Shown here in pieces: positions 22,251 to 34,860 of a stretch of DNA of 64,000 nt (within the stretch, counting starts at the first letter, position 1; the number at the start of each line of letters is the position of its first letter). The stretch is from Haematobia irritans (taxonomy: Eukaryota > Arthropoda > Insecta > Diptera > Muscidae): positions 868,001 through 932,000 of the forward strand of contig NW_027445852.1 in NCBI RefSeq assembly GCF_050003625.1, given 5' to 3'. The position numbers and the translations under genes are program-made. Under the pieces are notes generated by a model. The model saw nothing but the letters and a program-made list of their open reading frames with translations, ran no database searches and had not been told where the DNA came from.

Positions 22251-25240
22251 ATGGCCAAAATAAGTTTTTCATATAAAAATTTAAATTTTTTGAGGATTTT
22301 CATCAAAATTTTGATTTTTTGGGGATGGTCACGAATTGAGGTCCTTTTGGCTCTAGGACGCATATTTAAGGAGTTATGGCCAAAATAAGTTTTTCATATA
22401 AAAATTTCATTTTTTTGAGGATTTTCATCAAAATTTTGATTTTTTGGGGATGGTCACGAATTGAGGTCCTTTTGGCTCTAGGACGCATATTTAAGGAGTT
22501 ATGGCCAAAATAAGTTTTTCATATAAAAATTTCAATTTTTTGAGGATGTTCGTCGAAATTTGGATTTTTAGGGGGTGGTCACGAATTGAGGTCCTTTTGG
22601 CTCTAGGAAGCATATTTAAGGAGTTATGGCCAAAATAAGTTTTTCATATAAAAATTTCAATTTTTTGAGGATTTTCGTCGAAATTGTGATTTTTTGGGAG
22701 TGATCACGAATTGAGGTCCTTTTGGCTCTAGGACGCATATTTAAGGAGTTATGGGCAAAATAAGTTTTTCATATAAAAATTTCATTTTTTTGAGGATTTT
22801 CGTCGAAATTTTGATTTTTTGGGGGTGGTCACGAATTGAGGTCCTTTTGGCTCTAGGACGCATATTTAAAGAGTTATGGCCACAATAAGTTTTTCATATA
22901 AAAATTTCAATTTTCTGAGGATTTTCATCAAAATTTTGATTTTTTGGGGATGGTCACGAATTGAGGTCCTTTTGGCTCTAGGACGCATATTTAAGGAGTT
23001 ATGGCCAAAATAAGTTTTTCATATAAAAATTTCAATTTTTTGAGGATGTTCGTCGAAATTTGGATTTTTAGGGGGTGGTCACGAATTGAGGTCCTTTTGG
23101 CTCTAGGACGCATATTTAAGGAGTTATGGCCAAAATAAGTTTTTCATATAAAAATTTCATTTTTTTGAGGATTTTCGTCGAAATTTTGATTTTTTGGGGG
23201 TGGTCACGAATTGAGGTCCTTTTGGCTATAGGACGCATATTTAAGGAGTTATGGCCAAAATAAGTTTTTCATATAAAAATTTCAATTTTTTGAGGATTTT
23301 CATCAAAATTTTGATTTTGTGGGAGTGATCACGAATTGAGGTCCTTTTGGCTCTAGGACGCATATTTAAGGAGTTATGGCCAAAATAAGTTTTTCATATA
23401 AAAATTTCAATTTTTTGAGGATTTTCATCAAAATTTTGATTTTTTGGGGATGGTCACGAATTGAGGTCCTTTTGGCTCTAGGAAGCATATTTAAGGAGTT
23501 ATGGCCAAAATAAGTTTTTCATATAAAAATTTCAATTTTTTGAGGATTTTCGTCGAAATTTTGATTTTTTGGGGGTGGTCACGAATTGAGGTCCTTTTGG
23601 CTCTAGGACGCATATTTAAGGAGTTATGGCCAAAATAAGTTTTTCATATAAAAATTTCATTTTTTTTGAGGATTTTCGTCGAAATTTTGATTTTTTGGGG
23701 ATGGTCACGAATTGAGGTCCTTTTGGCTCTAGGACGCATATTTAAGGAGTTATGGCCAAAATAAGTTTTTCATATAAAAATTTCAATTTTTTGAGGATTT
23801 TCATCAAAATTTTGATTTTTTGGGGATGGTCACGAATTGAGGTCCTTTTGGCTCTAGGACGCATATTTAAGGAGTTATGGCCAAAATAAGTTTTTCATAT
23901 AAAAATTTAAATTTTTTGAGGATTTTCATCAAAATTTTGATTTTTTGGGGATGGTCACGAATTGAGGTCCTTTTGGCTCTAGGACGCATATTTAAGGAGT
24001 TATGGCCAAAATAAGTTTTTTATATAAAAATTTCAATTTTTTGAGGATTTTCATCAAAATTTTGATTTTTTGGGAGTGATCACGAATTGAGGTCCTTTTG
24101 GCTCTAGGACGCATATTTAAGGAGTTATGGCCAAAATAAGTTTTTCATATAAAAATTTCATTTTTTTGAGGATTTTCGTCGAAATTTTGATTTTTTGGGG
24201 GTGGTCACGAATTGAGGTCCTTTTGGCTCTAGGACGCATATTTAAGGAGTTATGGCCACAATAAGTTTTTCATATAAAAATTTCAATTTTCTGAGGATTT
24301 TCATCAAAATTTTGATTTTTTGGGAGTGATCACGAATTGAGGTCCTTTTGGCTCTAGGACGCATATTTAAGGAGTTATGGGCAAAATAAGTTTTTCATAT
24401 AAAAATTTCATTTTTTTGAGGATTTTCGTCGAAATTTTGATTTTTTGGGGGTGGTCACGAATTGAGGTCCTTTTGGCTCTAGGAAGCATATTTAAGGAGT
24501 TATGGCCAAAATAAGTTTTTCATATAAAAATTTCAATTTTTTGAGGATTTTCATCAAAATTTTGATTTTTTGGGGATGGTCACGAATTGAGGTCCTTTTG
24601 GCTCTAGGAAGCATATTTAAGGAGTTATGGCCAAAATAAGTTTTTCATATAAAAATTTCATTTTTTTGAGGATTTTCGTCGAAATTTGGATTTTTTGCGG
24701 GTGGTCACGAATTGAGGTCCTTTTGGCTCTAGGACGCATATTTAAGGAGTTATGGCCAAAATAAGTTTTTCATATAAAAATTTCAATTTTTTGAGGATTG
24801 TCATCAAAATTTTGATTTTTTGGGGATGGTCACGAATTGAGGTCCTTTTGGCTCTAGGACGCATATTTAAGGAGTTATGGCCAAAATAAGTTTTTCATAT
24901 AAAAATTTCAATTTTTTGAGGATTTTCGTCGAAATTTTGATTTTTTGGGGGTGGTCACGAATTGAGGTCCTTTTGGCTCTAGGACGCATATTTAAGGAGT
25001 TATGGCCAAAATAAGTTTTTCATATAAAAATTTCAATTTTTTGAGGATTTTCATCAAAATTTTGATTTTTTGGGAGTGATCACGAATTGAGGTCCTTTTG
25101 GCTCTAGGAAGCATATTTAAGGAGTTATGGCCAAAATAAGTTTTTCATATAAAAATTTCATTTTTTTGAGGATTGTCATCAAAATTTTGATTTTTTGGGG
25201 ATGGTCACGAATTGAGGTCCTTTTGGCTCTAGGACGCATA
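21860..25240 (+). repeat. 27-monomer block, copy 2 (about 3.38 kb)
   Basis: Matches 17210-20590 marker for marker (AAATTGTGATT at 22682, GGCTATAGG near 23224, CTAGGAAGC at 24481, GCGGG at 24697). The offset rises from 4651 to 4652 at a 1-bp T insertion near 23661. Variants private to this copy include GATTGTCATC near 24797 where copy 1 has GATTTTCATC. TTTAAAGAG near 22867 is shared with the monomer near 21092 but not with copy 1, so this block also exchanged with its closer neighbour. Confidence 0.9.
23245..23369 (+). repeat. Reference monomer, GTGATCAC haplotype
   Basis: This is a typical copy of the third haplotype. Positions 69-90 read GATTTTGTGGGAGTGATCAC, so the usual GGTCAC is replaced by the perfect 8-bp palindrome GTGATCAC. 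It is normally linked to CATCA upstream. The same GGGAGTGATCAC half is also found behind TTTTTT instead of TTTTGT. It occurs in both array arms, where the reverse arm shows it as GTGATCACTCCC. Confidence 0.92.
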
Positions 25241-26240
25241 TTTAAGGAGTTATGGGCAAAATAAGTTTTTCATATAAAAATTTCATTTTTTTGAGGATTT
25301 TCGTCGAAATTTGGATTTTTTGGGGGTGGTCACGAATTGAGGTCCTTTTGGCTCTAGGACGCATATTTAAGGAGTTATGGCCAAAATAAGTTTTTCATAT
25401 AAAAATTTCAATTTTTTGAGGATTTTCATCAAAATTTTGATTTTTTGGGGATGGTCACGAATTGAGGTCCTTTTGGCTCTAGGAAGCATATTTAAGGAGT
25501 TATGGCCAAAATAAGTTTTTCATATAAAAATTTCATTTTTTTGAGGATTTTCGTCGAAATTTGGATTTTTTGCGGGTGGTCACGAATTGAGGTCCTTTTG
25601 GCTCTAGGACGCATATTTAAGGAGTTATGGCCAAAATAAGTTTTTCATATAAAAATTTCAATTTTTTGAGGATTGTCATCAAAATTTTGATTTTTTGGGG
25701 ATGGTCACGAATTGAGGTCCTTTTGGCTCTAGGACGCATATTTAAGGAGTTATGGCCAAAATAAGTTTTTCATATAAAAATTTCAATTTTTTGAGGATTT
25801 TCGTCGAAATTTTGATTTTTTGGGGGTGGTCACGAATTGAGGTCCTTTTGGCTCTAGGACGCATATTTAAGGAGTTATGGCCAAAATAAGTTTTTCATAT
25901 AAAAATTTCAATTTTTTGAGGATTTTCATCAAAATTTTGATTTTTTGGGAGTGATCACGAATTGAGGTCCTTTTGGCTCTAGGAAGCATATTTAAGGAGT
26001 TATGGCCAAAATAAGTTTTTCATATAAAAATTTCATTTTTTTGAGGATTGTCATCAAAATTTTGATTTTTTGGGGATGGTCACGAATTGAGGTCCTTTTG
26101 GCTCTAGGACGCATATTTAAGGAGTTATGGCCAAAATAAGTTTTTCATATAAAAATTTCATTTTTTTGAGGATTTTCGTCGAAATTTGGATTTTTTGGGG
26201 GTGGTCACGAATTGAGGTCCTTTTGGCTCTAGGACGCATA
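24490..26240 (+). repeat. 7-monomer tandem duplication (2 x 875 bp)
   Basis: The ordered markers GCGGG (24697 and 25572), GATTGTCATC (near 24797 and 25672), CTAGGAAGC (25108 and 25983) and a second GATTGTCATC (near 25172 and 26047) all repeat at exactly 875 bp. The boundary lies near 25365. This duplication sits across the right end of the 27-monomer block. Confidence 0.92.
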
Positions 26241-27109
26241 TTTAAGGAGTTATGGCCAAAATAAGTTTTTCATATAAAAATTTCAATTTTTTGAGGATTT
26301 TCATCAAAATTTTGATTTTTTGGGAGTGATCACGAATTGAGGTCCTTTTGGCTCTAGGACGCATATTTAAGGAGTTATGGCCCAAAATAAGTTTTTCATA
26401 TAAAAATTTCAATTTTTTGAGGATTTTCGTCGAAATTTGGATTTTTTGGGGATGGTCACGAATTGAGGTCCTTTTGGCTCTAGGAAGCATATTTAAGGAG
26501 TTATGGCCAAAATAAGTTTTTCATATAAAAATTTCAATTTTTTGAGGATTTTCGTCGAAATTTGGATTTTTTGGGGGTGGTCACGAATTGAGGTCATTTT
26601 GGCTCTAGGAAGCATATTTAAGGAGTTATGGCCAAAATAAGTTTTTCATATAAAAATTTCAATTTTTTGAGGATTTTCATCAAAATTTTGATTTTTTGGG
26701 GATGGTCACGAATTGAGGTCCTTTTGGCTCTAGGACGCATATTTAAGGAGTTATGGCCAAAATAAGTTTTTCATATAAAAATTTCAATTTTTTGAGGATT
26801 TTCATCAAAATTTTGATTTTTAGGGGGTGGTCACGAATTGAGGTCCTTTTGGCTCTAGGACGCATATTTAAGGAGTTATGGCCAAAATAAGTTTTTCATA
26901 TAAAAATTTCAATTTTTTGAGGATTTTCATCAAAATTTTGATTTTTTGGGGATGGTCACGAATTGAGGTCCTTTTGGCTCTAGGACGCATATTTAAGGAG
27001 TTATGGCCAAAATAAGTTTTTCATATAAAAATTTCAATTTTTTGAGGATTTTCGTCGAAATTTGGATTTTTTGGGAGTGATCACGAATTGAGGTCCTTTT
27101 GGCTCTAGG
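26241..27109 (+). repeat. Mixed monomers, no clear higher-order unit
   Basis: Seven monomers, including one 126-bp GGCCC copy near 26370 and two successive CTAGGAAGC copies near 26485 and 26609. Nothing besides satellite is seen. Confidence 0.8.
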
Positions 27110-29484
27110 ACGCATATTTAAGGAGTTATGGCCAAAATAAGTTTTTCATATAAAAATTTCATTTTTTTGAGTATGTTCGTCGAAATTTGGATTTTTTGGG
27201 GGTGGTCACGAATTGAGGTCCTTTTGGCTCTAGGACGCATATTTAAGGAGTTATGGCCAAAATAAGTTTTTCATATAAAAATTTCAATTTTTTGAGGATT
27301 GTCATCAAAATTTTGATTTTGAGGGAGTGATCACGAATTGAGGTCCTTTTGGCTCTAGGACGCATATTTAAGGAGTTATGGCCAAAATAAGTTTTTCATA
27401 TAAAAATTTCAATTTTTTGAGGATTTTCGTCGAAATTTGGATTTTTTGGGGGTGGTCACGAATTGAGGTCATTTTGGCTCTAGGACGCATATTTAAGGAG
27501 TTATGGCCAAAATAAGTTTTTCATATAAAAATTTCAATTTTCTGAGGATTTTCATCAAAATTTTGATTTTTTGGGGATGGTCACGAATTGAGGTCCTTTT
27601 GGCTCTAGGACGCATATTTAAGGAGTTATGGCCAAAATAAGTTTTTCATATAAAAATTTCAATTTTTTGAGGATGTTCGTCGAAATTTGGATTTTTAGGG
27701 GGTGGTCACGAATTGAGGTCCTTTTGGCTCTAGGACGCATATTTAAGGAGTTATGGCCAAAATAAGTTTTTCATATAAAAATTTCAATTTTTTGAGGATT
27801 TTCATCAAAATTTTGATTTTTTGGGGATGGTCACGAATTGAGGTCCTTTTGGCTCTAGGAAGCATATTTAAGGAGTTATGGCCAAAATAAGTTTTTCATA
27901 TAAAAATTTCAATTTTTTGAGGATTTTCGTCGAAATTTGGATTTTTTGGGGGTGGTCACGAATTGAGGTCCTTTTGGCTCTAGGACGCATATTTAAGGAG
28001 TTATGGCCAAAATAAGTTTTTCATATAAAAATTTCAATTTTTTGAGGATTTTCATCAAAATTTTGATTTTTTGGGAGTGATCACGAATTGAGGTCCTTTT
28101 GGCTCTAGGAAGCATATTTAAGGAGTTATGGCCAAAATAAGTTTTTCATATAAAAATTTCATTTTTTTGAGGATTTTCGTCGAAATTTTGATTTTTTGGG
28201 GGTGGTCACGAATTGAGGTCCTTTTGGCTCTAGGAAGCATATTTAAGGAGTTATGGCCAAAATAAGTTTTTCATATAAAAATTTCAATTTTTTGAGGATT
28301 TTCATCAAAATTTTGATTTTTTGGGGATGGTCACGAATTGAGGTCCTTTTGGCTCTAGGACGCATATTTAAGGAGTTATGGCCAAAATAAGTTTTTCATA
28401 TAAAAATTTCAATTTTTTGAGGATTTTCGTCGAAATTTGGATTTTTTGGGGGTGGTCACGAATTGAGGTCCTTTTGGCTCTAGGACGCATATTTAAGGAG
28501 TTATGGCCACAATAAGTTTTTCATATAAAAATTTCAATTTTCTGAGGATTTTCATCGAAATTTGGATTTTTTGGGGGTGGTCACGAATTGAGGTCCTTTT
28601 GGCTCTAGGAAGCATATTTAAGGAGTTATGGCCAAAATAAGTTTTTCATATAAAAATTTCAATTTTTTGAGGATTTTCATCAAAATTTTGATTTTGTGGG
28701 AGTGATCACGAATTGAGGTCCTTTTGGCTCTAGGACGCATATTTAAGGAGTTATGGCCAAAATAAGTTTTTCATATAAAAATTTCAATTTTTTGAGGATT
28801 TTCATCAAAATTTTGATTTTTAGGGGGTGGTCACGAATTGAGGTCCTTTTGGCTCTAGGACGCATATTTAAGGAGTTATGGCCAAAATAAGTTTTTTATA
28901 TAAAAATTTCAATTTTTTGAGGATTTTCATCAAAATTTTGATTTTTTGGGAGTGATCACGAATTGAGGTCCTTTTGGCTCTAGGACGCATATTTAAGGAG
29001 TTATGGCCAAAATAAGTTTTTCATATAAAAATTTCAATTTTTTGAGGATTTTCATCAAAATTTTGATTTTTTGGGGATGGTCACGAATTGAGGTCCTTTT
29101 GGCTCTAGGAAGCATATTTAAGGAGTTATGGCCAAAATAAGTTTTTCATATAAAAATTTCAATTTTTTGAGGATTTTCGTCGAAATTTGGATTTTTTGGG
29201 GGTGGTCACGAATTGAGGTCATTTTGGCTCTAGGACGCATATTTAAGGAGTTATGGCCAAAATAAGTTTTTCATATAAAAATTTCAATTTTTTGAGGATT
29301 GTCATCAAAATTTTGATTTTTTGGGGGTGGTCACGAATTGAGGTCCTTTTGGCTCTAGGACGCATATTTAAGGAGTTATGGCCAAAATAAGTTTTTCATA
29401 TAAAAATTTCAATTTTTTGAGGATTTTCGTCGAAATTTTGATTTTGTGGGAGTGATCACGAATTGAGGTCCTTTTGGCTCTAGG
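27110..29484 (+). repeat. 19-monomer higher-order repeat, copy A (2375 bp)
   Basis: Starts at a TTTCATTTTTTTG copy with ATGTTCGTCG (here GAGTATGTTCG, elsewhere GAGGATGTTCG). The rare GATTTTGAGGGAG follows at 27321, then GTCATTTT, TTTTCTGAGG, GATGTTCG with TTTTTAGGGGG, CTAGGAAGC, CACAATAAG (28508) and GTTTTTTATAT. The GAGGGAG marker returns at 29696 (+2375) and 31821 (+2125), and CACAATAAG at 30883 (+2375). Confidence 0.87.
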
Positions 29485-31609
29485 ACGCATATTTAAGGAG
29501 TTATGGCCAAAATAAGTTTTTCATATAAAAATTTCATTTTTTTGAGGATGTTCGTCGAAATTTGGATTTTTTGGGGGTGGTCACGAATTGAGGTCCTTTT
29601 GGCTCTAGGACGCATATTTAAGGAGTTATGGCCAAAATAAGTTTTTCATATAAAAATTTCAATTTTTTGAGGATTGTCATCAAAATTTTGATTTTGAGGG
29701 AGTGATCACGAATTGAGGTCCTTTTGGCTCTAGGACGCATATTTAAGGAGTTATGGCCAAAATAAGTTTTTCATATAAAAATTTCAATTTTTTGAGGATT
29801 TTCGTCGAAATTTGGATTTTTTGGGGGTGGTCACGAATTGAGGTCATTTTGGCTCTAGGACGCATATTTAAGGAGTTATGGCCAAAATAAGTTTTTCATA
29901 TAAAAATTTCAATTTTCTGAGGATTTTCATCAAAATTTTGATTTTTTGGGGATGGTCACGAATTGAGGTCCTTTTGGCTCTAGGACGCATATTTAAGGAG
30001 TTATGGCCAAAATAAGTTTTTCATATAAAAATTTCAATTTTTTGAGGATGTTCGTCGAAATTTGGATTTTTAGGGGGTGGTCACGAATTGAGGTCCTTTT
30101 GGCTCTAGGACGCATATTTAAGGAGTTATGGCCAAAATAAGTTTTTCATATAAAAATTTCAATTTTTTGAGGATTTTCATCAAAATTTTGATTTTTTGGG
30201 GATGGTCACGAATTGAGGTCCTTTTGGCTCTAGGAAGCATATTTAAGGAGTTATGGCCAAAATAAGTTTTTCATATAAAAATTTCAATTTTTTGAGGATT
30301 TTCGTCGAAATTTGGATTTTTTGGGGGTGGTCACGAATTGAGGTCATTTTGGCTCTAGGACGCATATTTAAGGAGTTATGGCCAAAATAAGTTTTTCATA
30401 TAAAAATTTCAATTTTTTGAGGATTGTCATCAAAATTTTGATTTTGTGGGAGTGATCACGAATTGAGGTCCTTTTGGCTCTAGGACGCATATTTAAGGAG
30501 TTATGGCCAAAATAAGTTTTTCATATAAAAATTTCATTTTTTTGAGGATTTTCGTCGAAATTTTGATTTTTTGGGGGTGGTCACGAATTGAGGTCCTTTT
30601 GGCTCTAGGAAGCATATTTAAGGAGTTATGGCCAAAATAAGTTTTTCATATAAAAATTTCAATTTTTTGAGGATTTTCATCAAAATTTTGATTTTTTGGG
30701 GATGGTCACGAATTGAGGTCCTTTTGGCTCTAGGACGCATATTTAAGGAGTTATGGCCAAAATAAGTTTTTCATATAAAAATTTCAATTTTTTGAGGATT
30801 TTCGTCGAAATTTGGATTTTTTGGGGGTGGTCACGAATTGAGGTCCTTTTGGCTCTAGGACGCATATTTAAGGAGTTATGGCCACAATAAGTTTTTCATA
30901 TAAAAATTTCAATTTTCTGAGGATTTTCATCAAAATTTTGATTTTTTGGGAGTGATCACGAATTGAGGTCCTTTTGGCTCTAGGACGCATATTTAAGGAG
31001 TTATGGGCAAAATAAGTTTTTCATATAAAAATTTCATTTTTTTGAGGATTTTCGTCGAAATTTGGATTTTTTGGGGGTGGTCACGAATTGAGGTCCTTTT
31101 GGCTCTAGGAAGCATATTTAAGGAGTTATGGCCAAAATAAGTTTTTCATATAAAAATTTCAATTTTTTGAGGATTTTCATCAAAATTTTGATTTTGTGGG
31201 AGTGATCACGAATTGAGGTCCTTTTGGCTCTAGGACGCATATTTAAGGAGTTATGGCCAAAATAAGTTTTTCATATAAAAAATTCAATTTTTTGAGGATT
31301 TTCATCAAAATTTTGATTTTTTGGGGATGGTCACGAATTGAGGTCCTTTTGGCTCTAGGACGCATATTTAAGGAGTTATGGCCAAAATAAGTTTTTTATA
31401 TAAAAATTTCAATTTTTTGAGGATTTTCATCAAAATTTTGATTTTTTGGGGGTGGTCACGAATTGAGGTCCTTTTGGCTCTAGGACGCATATTTAAGGAG
31501 TTATGGCCAAAATAAGTTTTTCATATAAAAATTTCAATTTTTTGAGGATTTTCGTCGAAATTTTGATTTTGTGGGAGTGATCACGAATTGAGGTCCTTTT
31601 GGCTCTAGG
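29485..31609 (+). repeat. 17-monomer higher-order repeat, copy B (2125 bp)
   Basis: Same marker order as copy A, with one extra GGGCAAAATAAG monomer near 31005 and fewer monomers elsewhere, so copy length differs by whole monomers. It carries ATAAAAAATTC near 31276, which recurs in copy C. One monomer has GGAGCTATGGCC near 31623, just past the boundary. Confidence 0.87.
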
Positions 31610-33540
31610 ACGCATATTTAAGGAGCTATGGCCAAAATAAGTTTTTCATATAAAAATTTCATTTTTTTGAGGATGTTCGTCGAAATTTGGATTTTTTGGG
31701 GGTGGTCACGAATTGAGGTCCTTTTGGCTCTAGGACGCATATTTAAGGAGTTATGGCCAAAATAAGTTTTTCATATAAAAATTTCAATTTTTTGAGGATT
31801 GTCATCAAAATTTTGATTTTGAGGGAGTGATCACGAATTGAGGTCCTTTTGGCTCTAGGACGCATATTTAAGGAGTTATGGCCAAAATAAGTTTTTCATA
31901 TAAAAATTTCAATTTTTTGAGGATTTTCGTCGAAATTTGGATTTTTTGGGGGTGGTCACGAATTGAGGTCATTTTGGCTCTAGGACGCATATTTAAGGAG
32001 TTATGGCCAAAATAAGTTTTTCATATAAAAATTTAAATTTTCTGAGGATTTTCATCAAAATTTTGATTTTTTGGGGATGGTCACGAATTGAGGTCCTTTT
32101 GGCTCTAGGACGCATATTTAAGGAGTTATGGCCAAAATAAGTTTTTCATATAAAAATTTCAATTTTTTGAGGATGTTCGTCGAAATTTTGATTTTTTGGG
32201 AGTGATCACGAATTGAGGTCCTTTTGGCTCTAGGACGCATATTTAAGGAGTTATGGCCAAAATAAGTTTTTCATATAAAAATTTCATTTTTTTGAGGATT
32301 TTCGTCGAAATTTTGATTTTTTGGGGATGGTCACGAATTGAGGTCCTTTTGGCTCTAGGACGCATATTTAAGGAGTTATGGCCAAAATAAATTTTTCATA
32401 TAAAATTTCAATTTTTTGAGGATTTTCATCAAAATTTTGATTTTTTGGGGATGGTCACGAATTGAGGTCCTTTTGGCTCTAGGACGCATATTTAAGGAGT
32501 TATGGCCAAAATAAGTTTTTCATATAAAAATTTCAATTTTTTGAGGATTTTCGTCGAAATTTGGATTTTTTGGGGGTGGTCACGAATTGAGGTCCTTTTG
32601 GCTCTAGGACGCATATTTAAGGAGTTATGGCCAAAATAAGTTTTTCATATAAAAATTTCATTTTTTTGAGGATTTTCGTCGAAATTTGGATTTTTTGCGG
32701 GTGGTCACGAATTGAGGTCCTTTTGGCTCTAGGACGCATATTTAAGGAGTTATGGCCAAAATAAATTTTTCATATAAAATTTCAATTTTTTGAGGATTTT
32801 CATCAAAATTTTGATTTTTTGGGGATGGTCACGAATTGAGGTCCTTTTGGCTCTAGGACGCATATTTAAGGAGTTATGGCCAAAATAAGTTTTTCATATA
32901 AAAATTTCAATTTTTTGAGGATTTTCGTCGAAATTTGGATTTTTTGGGGGTGGTCACGAATTGAGGTCCTTTTGGCTCTAGGACGCATATTTAAGGAGTT
33001 ATGGCCACAATAAGTTTTTCATATAAAAATTTCAATTTTCTGAGGATTTTCATCAAAATTTTGATTTTTTGGGAGTGATCACGAATTGAGGTCCTTTTGG
33101 CTCTAGGACGCATATTTAAGGAGTTATGGGCAAAATAAGTTTTTCATATAAAAATTTCATTTTTTTGAGGATTTTCGTCGAAATTTGGATTTTTTGGGGG
33201 TGGTCACGAATTGAGGTCCTTTTGGCTCTAGGAAGCATATTTAAGGAGTTATGGCCAAAATAAGTTTTTCATATAAAAATTTCAATTTTTTGAGGATTTT
33301 CATCAAAATTTTGATTTTGTGGGAGTGATCACGAATTGAGGTCCTTTTGGCTCTAGGACGCATATTTAAGGAGTTATGGCCAAAATAAGTTTTTCATATA
33401 AAAAATTCAATTTTTTGAGGATTTTCATCAAAATTTTGATTTTTTGGGGATGGTCACGAATTGAGGTCCTTTTGGCTCTAGGACGCATATTTAAGGAGTT
33501 ATGGCCAAAATAAGTTTTTTATATAAAAATTTCAATTTTT
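31610..33540 (+). repeat. 17-monomer higher-order repeat, copy C
   Basis: Third copy, with GATTTTGAGGGAG at 31821, CACAATAAG near 33003, GGGCAAAATAAG near 33128, CTAGGAAGC near 33231, ATAAAAAATTC near 33399 and GTTTTTTATAT near 33515. The offset from copy B is 2123-2125 bp; the 2-bp loss comes from two AATAAATTTTTC monomers with a short A-run (near 32390 and 32765). Its middle (32170-32860) is again related to 34170-34860. Confidence 0.87.
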
Positions 33541-34040
33541 TGAGGATTTTCGTCGAAATTTGGATTTTTTGGGGGTGATCACGAATTGAGGTCCGTTTGG
33601 CTCTAGGACGCATATTTAAGGAGTTATGGCCCAAATAAGTTTTTCATATAAAAATTTCAATTTTTTGAGGATTTTCATCAAAATTTTGATTTTTTGGGGA
33701 TGGTCACGAATTGAGGTCCTTTTGGCTCTAGGAAGCATATTTAAGGAGTTATGGCCAAAATAAGTTTTTCATATAAAAATTTCAATTTTTTGAGGATTTT
33801 CGTCGAAATTTGGATTTTTTGGGGGTGATCACGAATTGAGGTCCGTTTGGCTCTAGGACGCATATTTAAGGAGTTATGGCCCAAATAAGTTTTTCATATA
33901 AAAATTTCAATTTTTTGAGGATTGTCATCAAAATTTTGATTTTTTGGGGGTGGTCACGAATTGAGGTCCTTTTGGCTCTAGGACGCATATTTAAGGAGTT
34001 ATGGCCAAAATAAGTTTTTCATATAAAAATTTCAATTTTT
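33541..34040 (+). repeat. Dimer duplicated in tandem (2 x 250 bp)
   Basis: The unusual pair GGGGGTGATCAC plus GAGGTCCGTTTGG, followed by TTATGGCCCAAATAAG, occurs at about 33571-33640 and again exactly 250 bp later. GTCCGTTTGG is seen only in these two monomers, so the duplication is recent. Confidence 0.92.
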
Positions 34041-34860
34041 TGAGGATTTTCGTCGAAATTTGGATTTTTTGGGAGTGATCACGAATTGAGGTCCTTTTGG
34101 CTCTAGGACGCATATTTAAGGAGTTATGGCCCAAAATAAGTTTTTCATATAAAAATTTCAATTTTTTGAGGATTTTCGTCGAAATTTTGATTTTTTGGGA
34201 GTGATCACGAATTGAGGTCCTTTTGGCTCTAGGACGCATATTTAAGGAGTTATGGCCAAAATAAGTTTTTCATATAAAAATTTCATTTTTTTGAGGATTT
34301 TCGTCGAAATTTTGATTTTTTGGGGATGGTCACGAATTGAGGTCCTTTTGGCTCTAGGACGCATATTTAAGGAGTTATGGCCAAAATAAATTTTTCATAT
34401 AAAATTTCAATTTTTTGAGGATTTTCATCAAAATTTTGATTTTTTGGGGATGGTCACGAATTGAGGTCCTTTTGGCTCTAGGACGCATATTTAAGGAGTT
34501 ATGGCCAAAATAAGTTTTTCATATAAAAATTTCAATTTTTTGAGGATTTTCGTCGAAATTTGGATTTTTTGGGGGTGGTCACGAATTGAGGTCCTTTTGG
34601 CTCTAGGACGCATATTTAAGGAGTTATGGCCAAAATAAGTTTTTCATATAAAAATTTCATTTTTTTGAGGATTTTCGTCGAAATTTGGATTTTTTGCGGG
34701 TGGTCACGAATTGAGGTCCTTTTGGCTCTAGGACGCATATTTAAGGAGTTATGGCCAAAATAAATTTTTCATATAAAATTTCAATTTTTTGAGGATTTTC
34801 GTCGAAATTTGGATTTTTTGGGAGTGGTCACGAATTGAGGTCCTTTTGGCTCTAGGACGC
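34041..34860 (+). repeat. Segment related to 32170-32860 (offset 1999 bp)
   Basis: Markers in order are a TTTCATTTTTTTG/CGTCGAAATTTTG copy with GGGGATGG, AATAAATTTTTC with ATAAAATTTC (34383), a CGTCG copy, a GCGGG copy, and a second AATAAATTTTTC copy. The same order starts near 32270, with the first AATAAATT marker at 32384. Confidence 0.85.
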
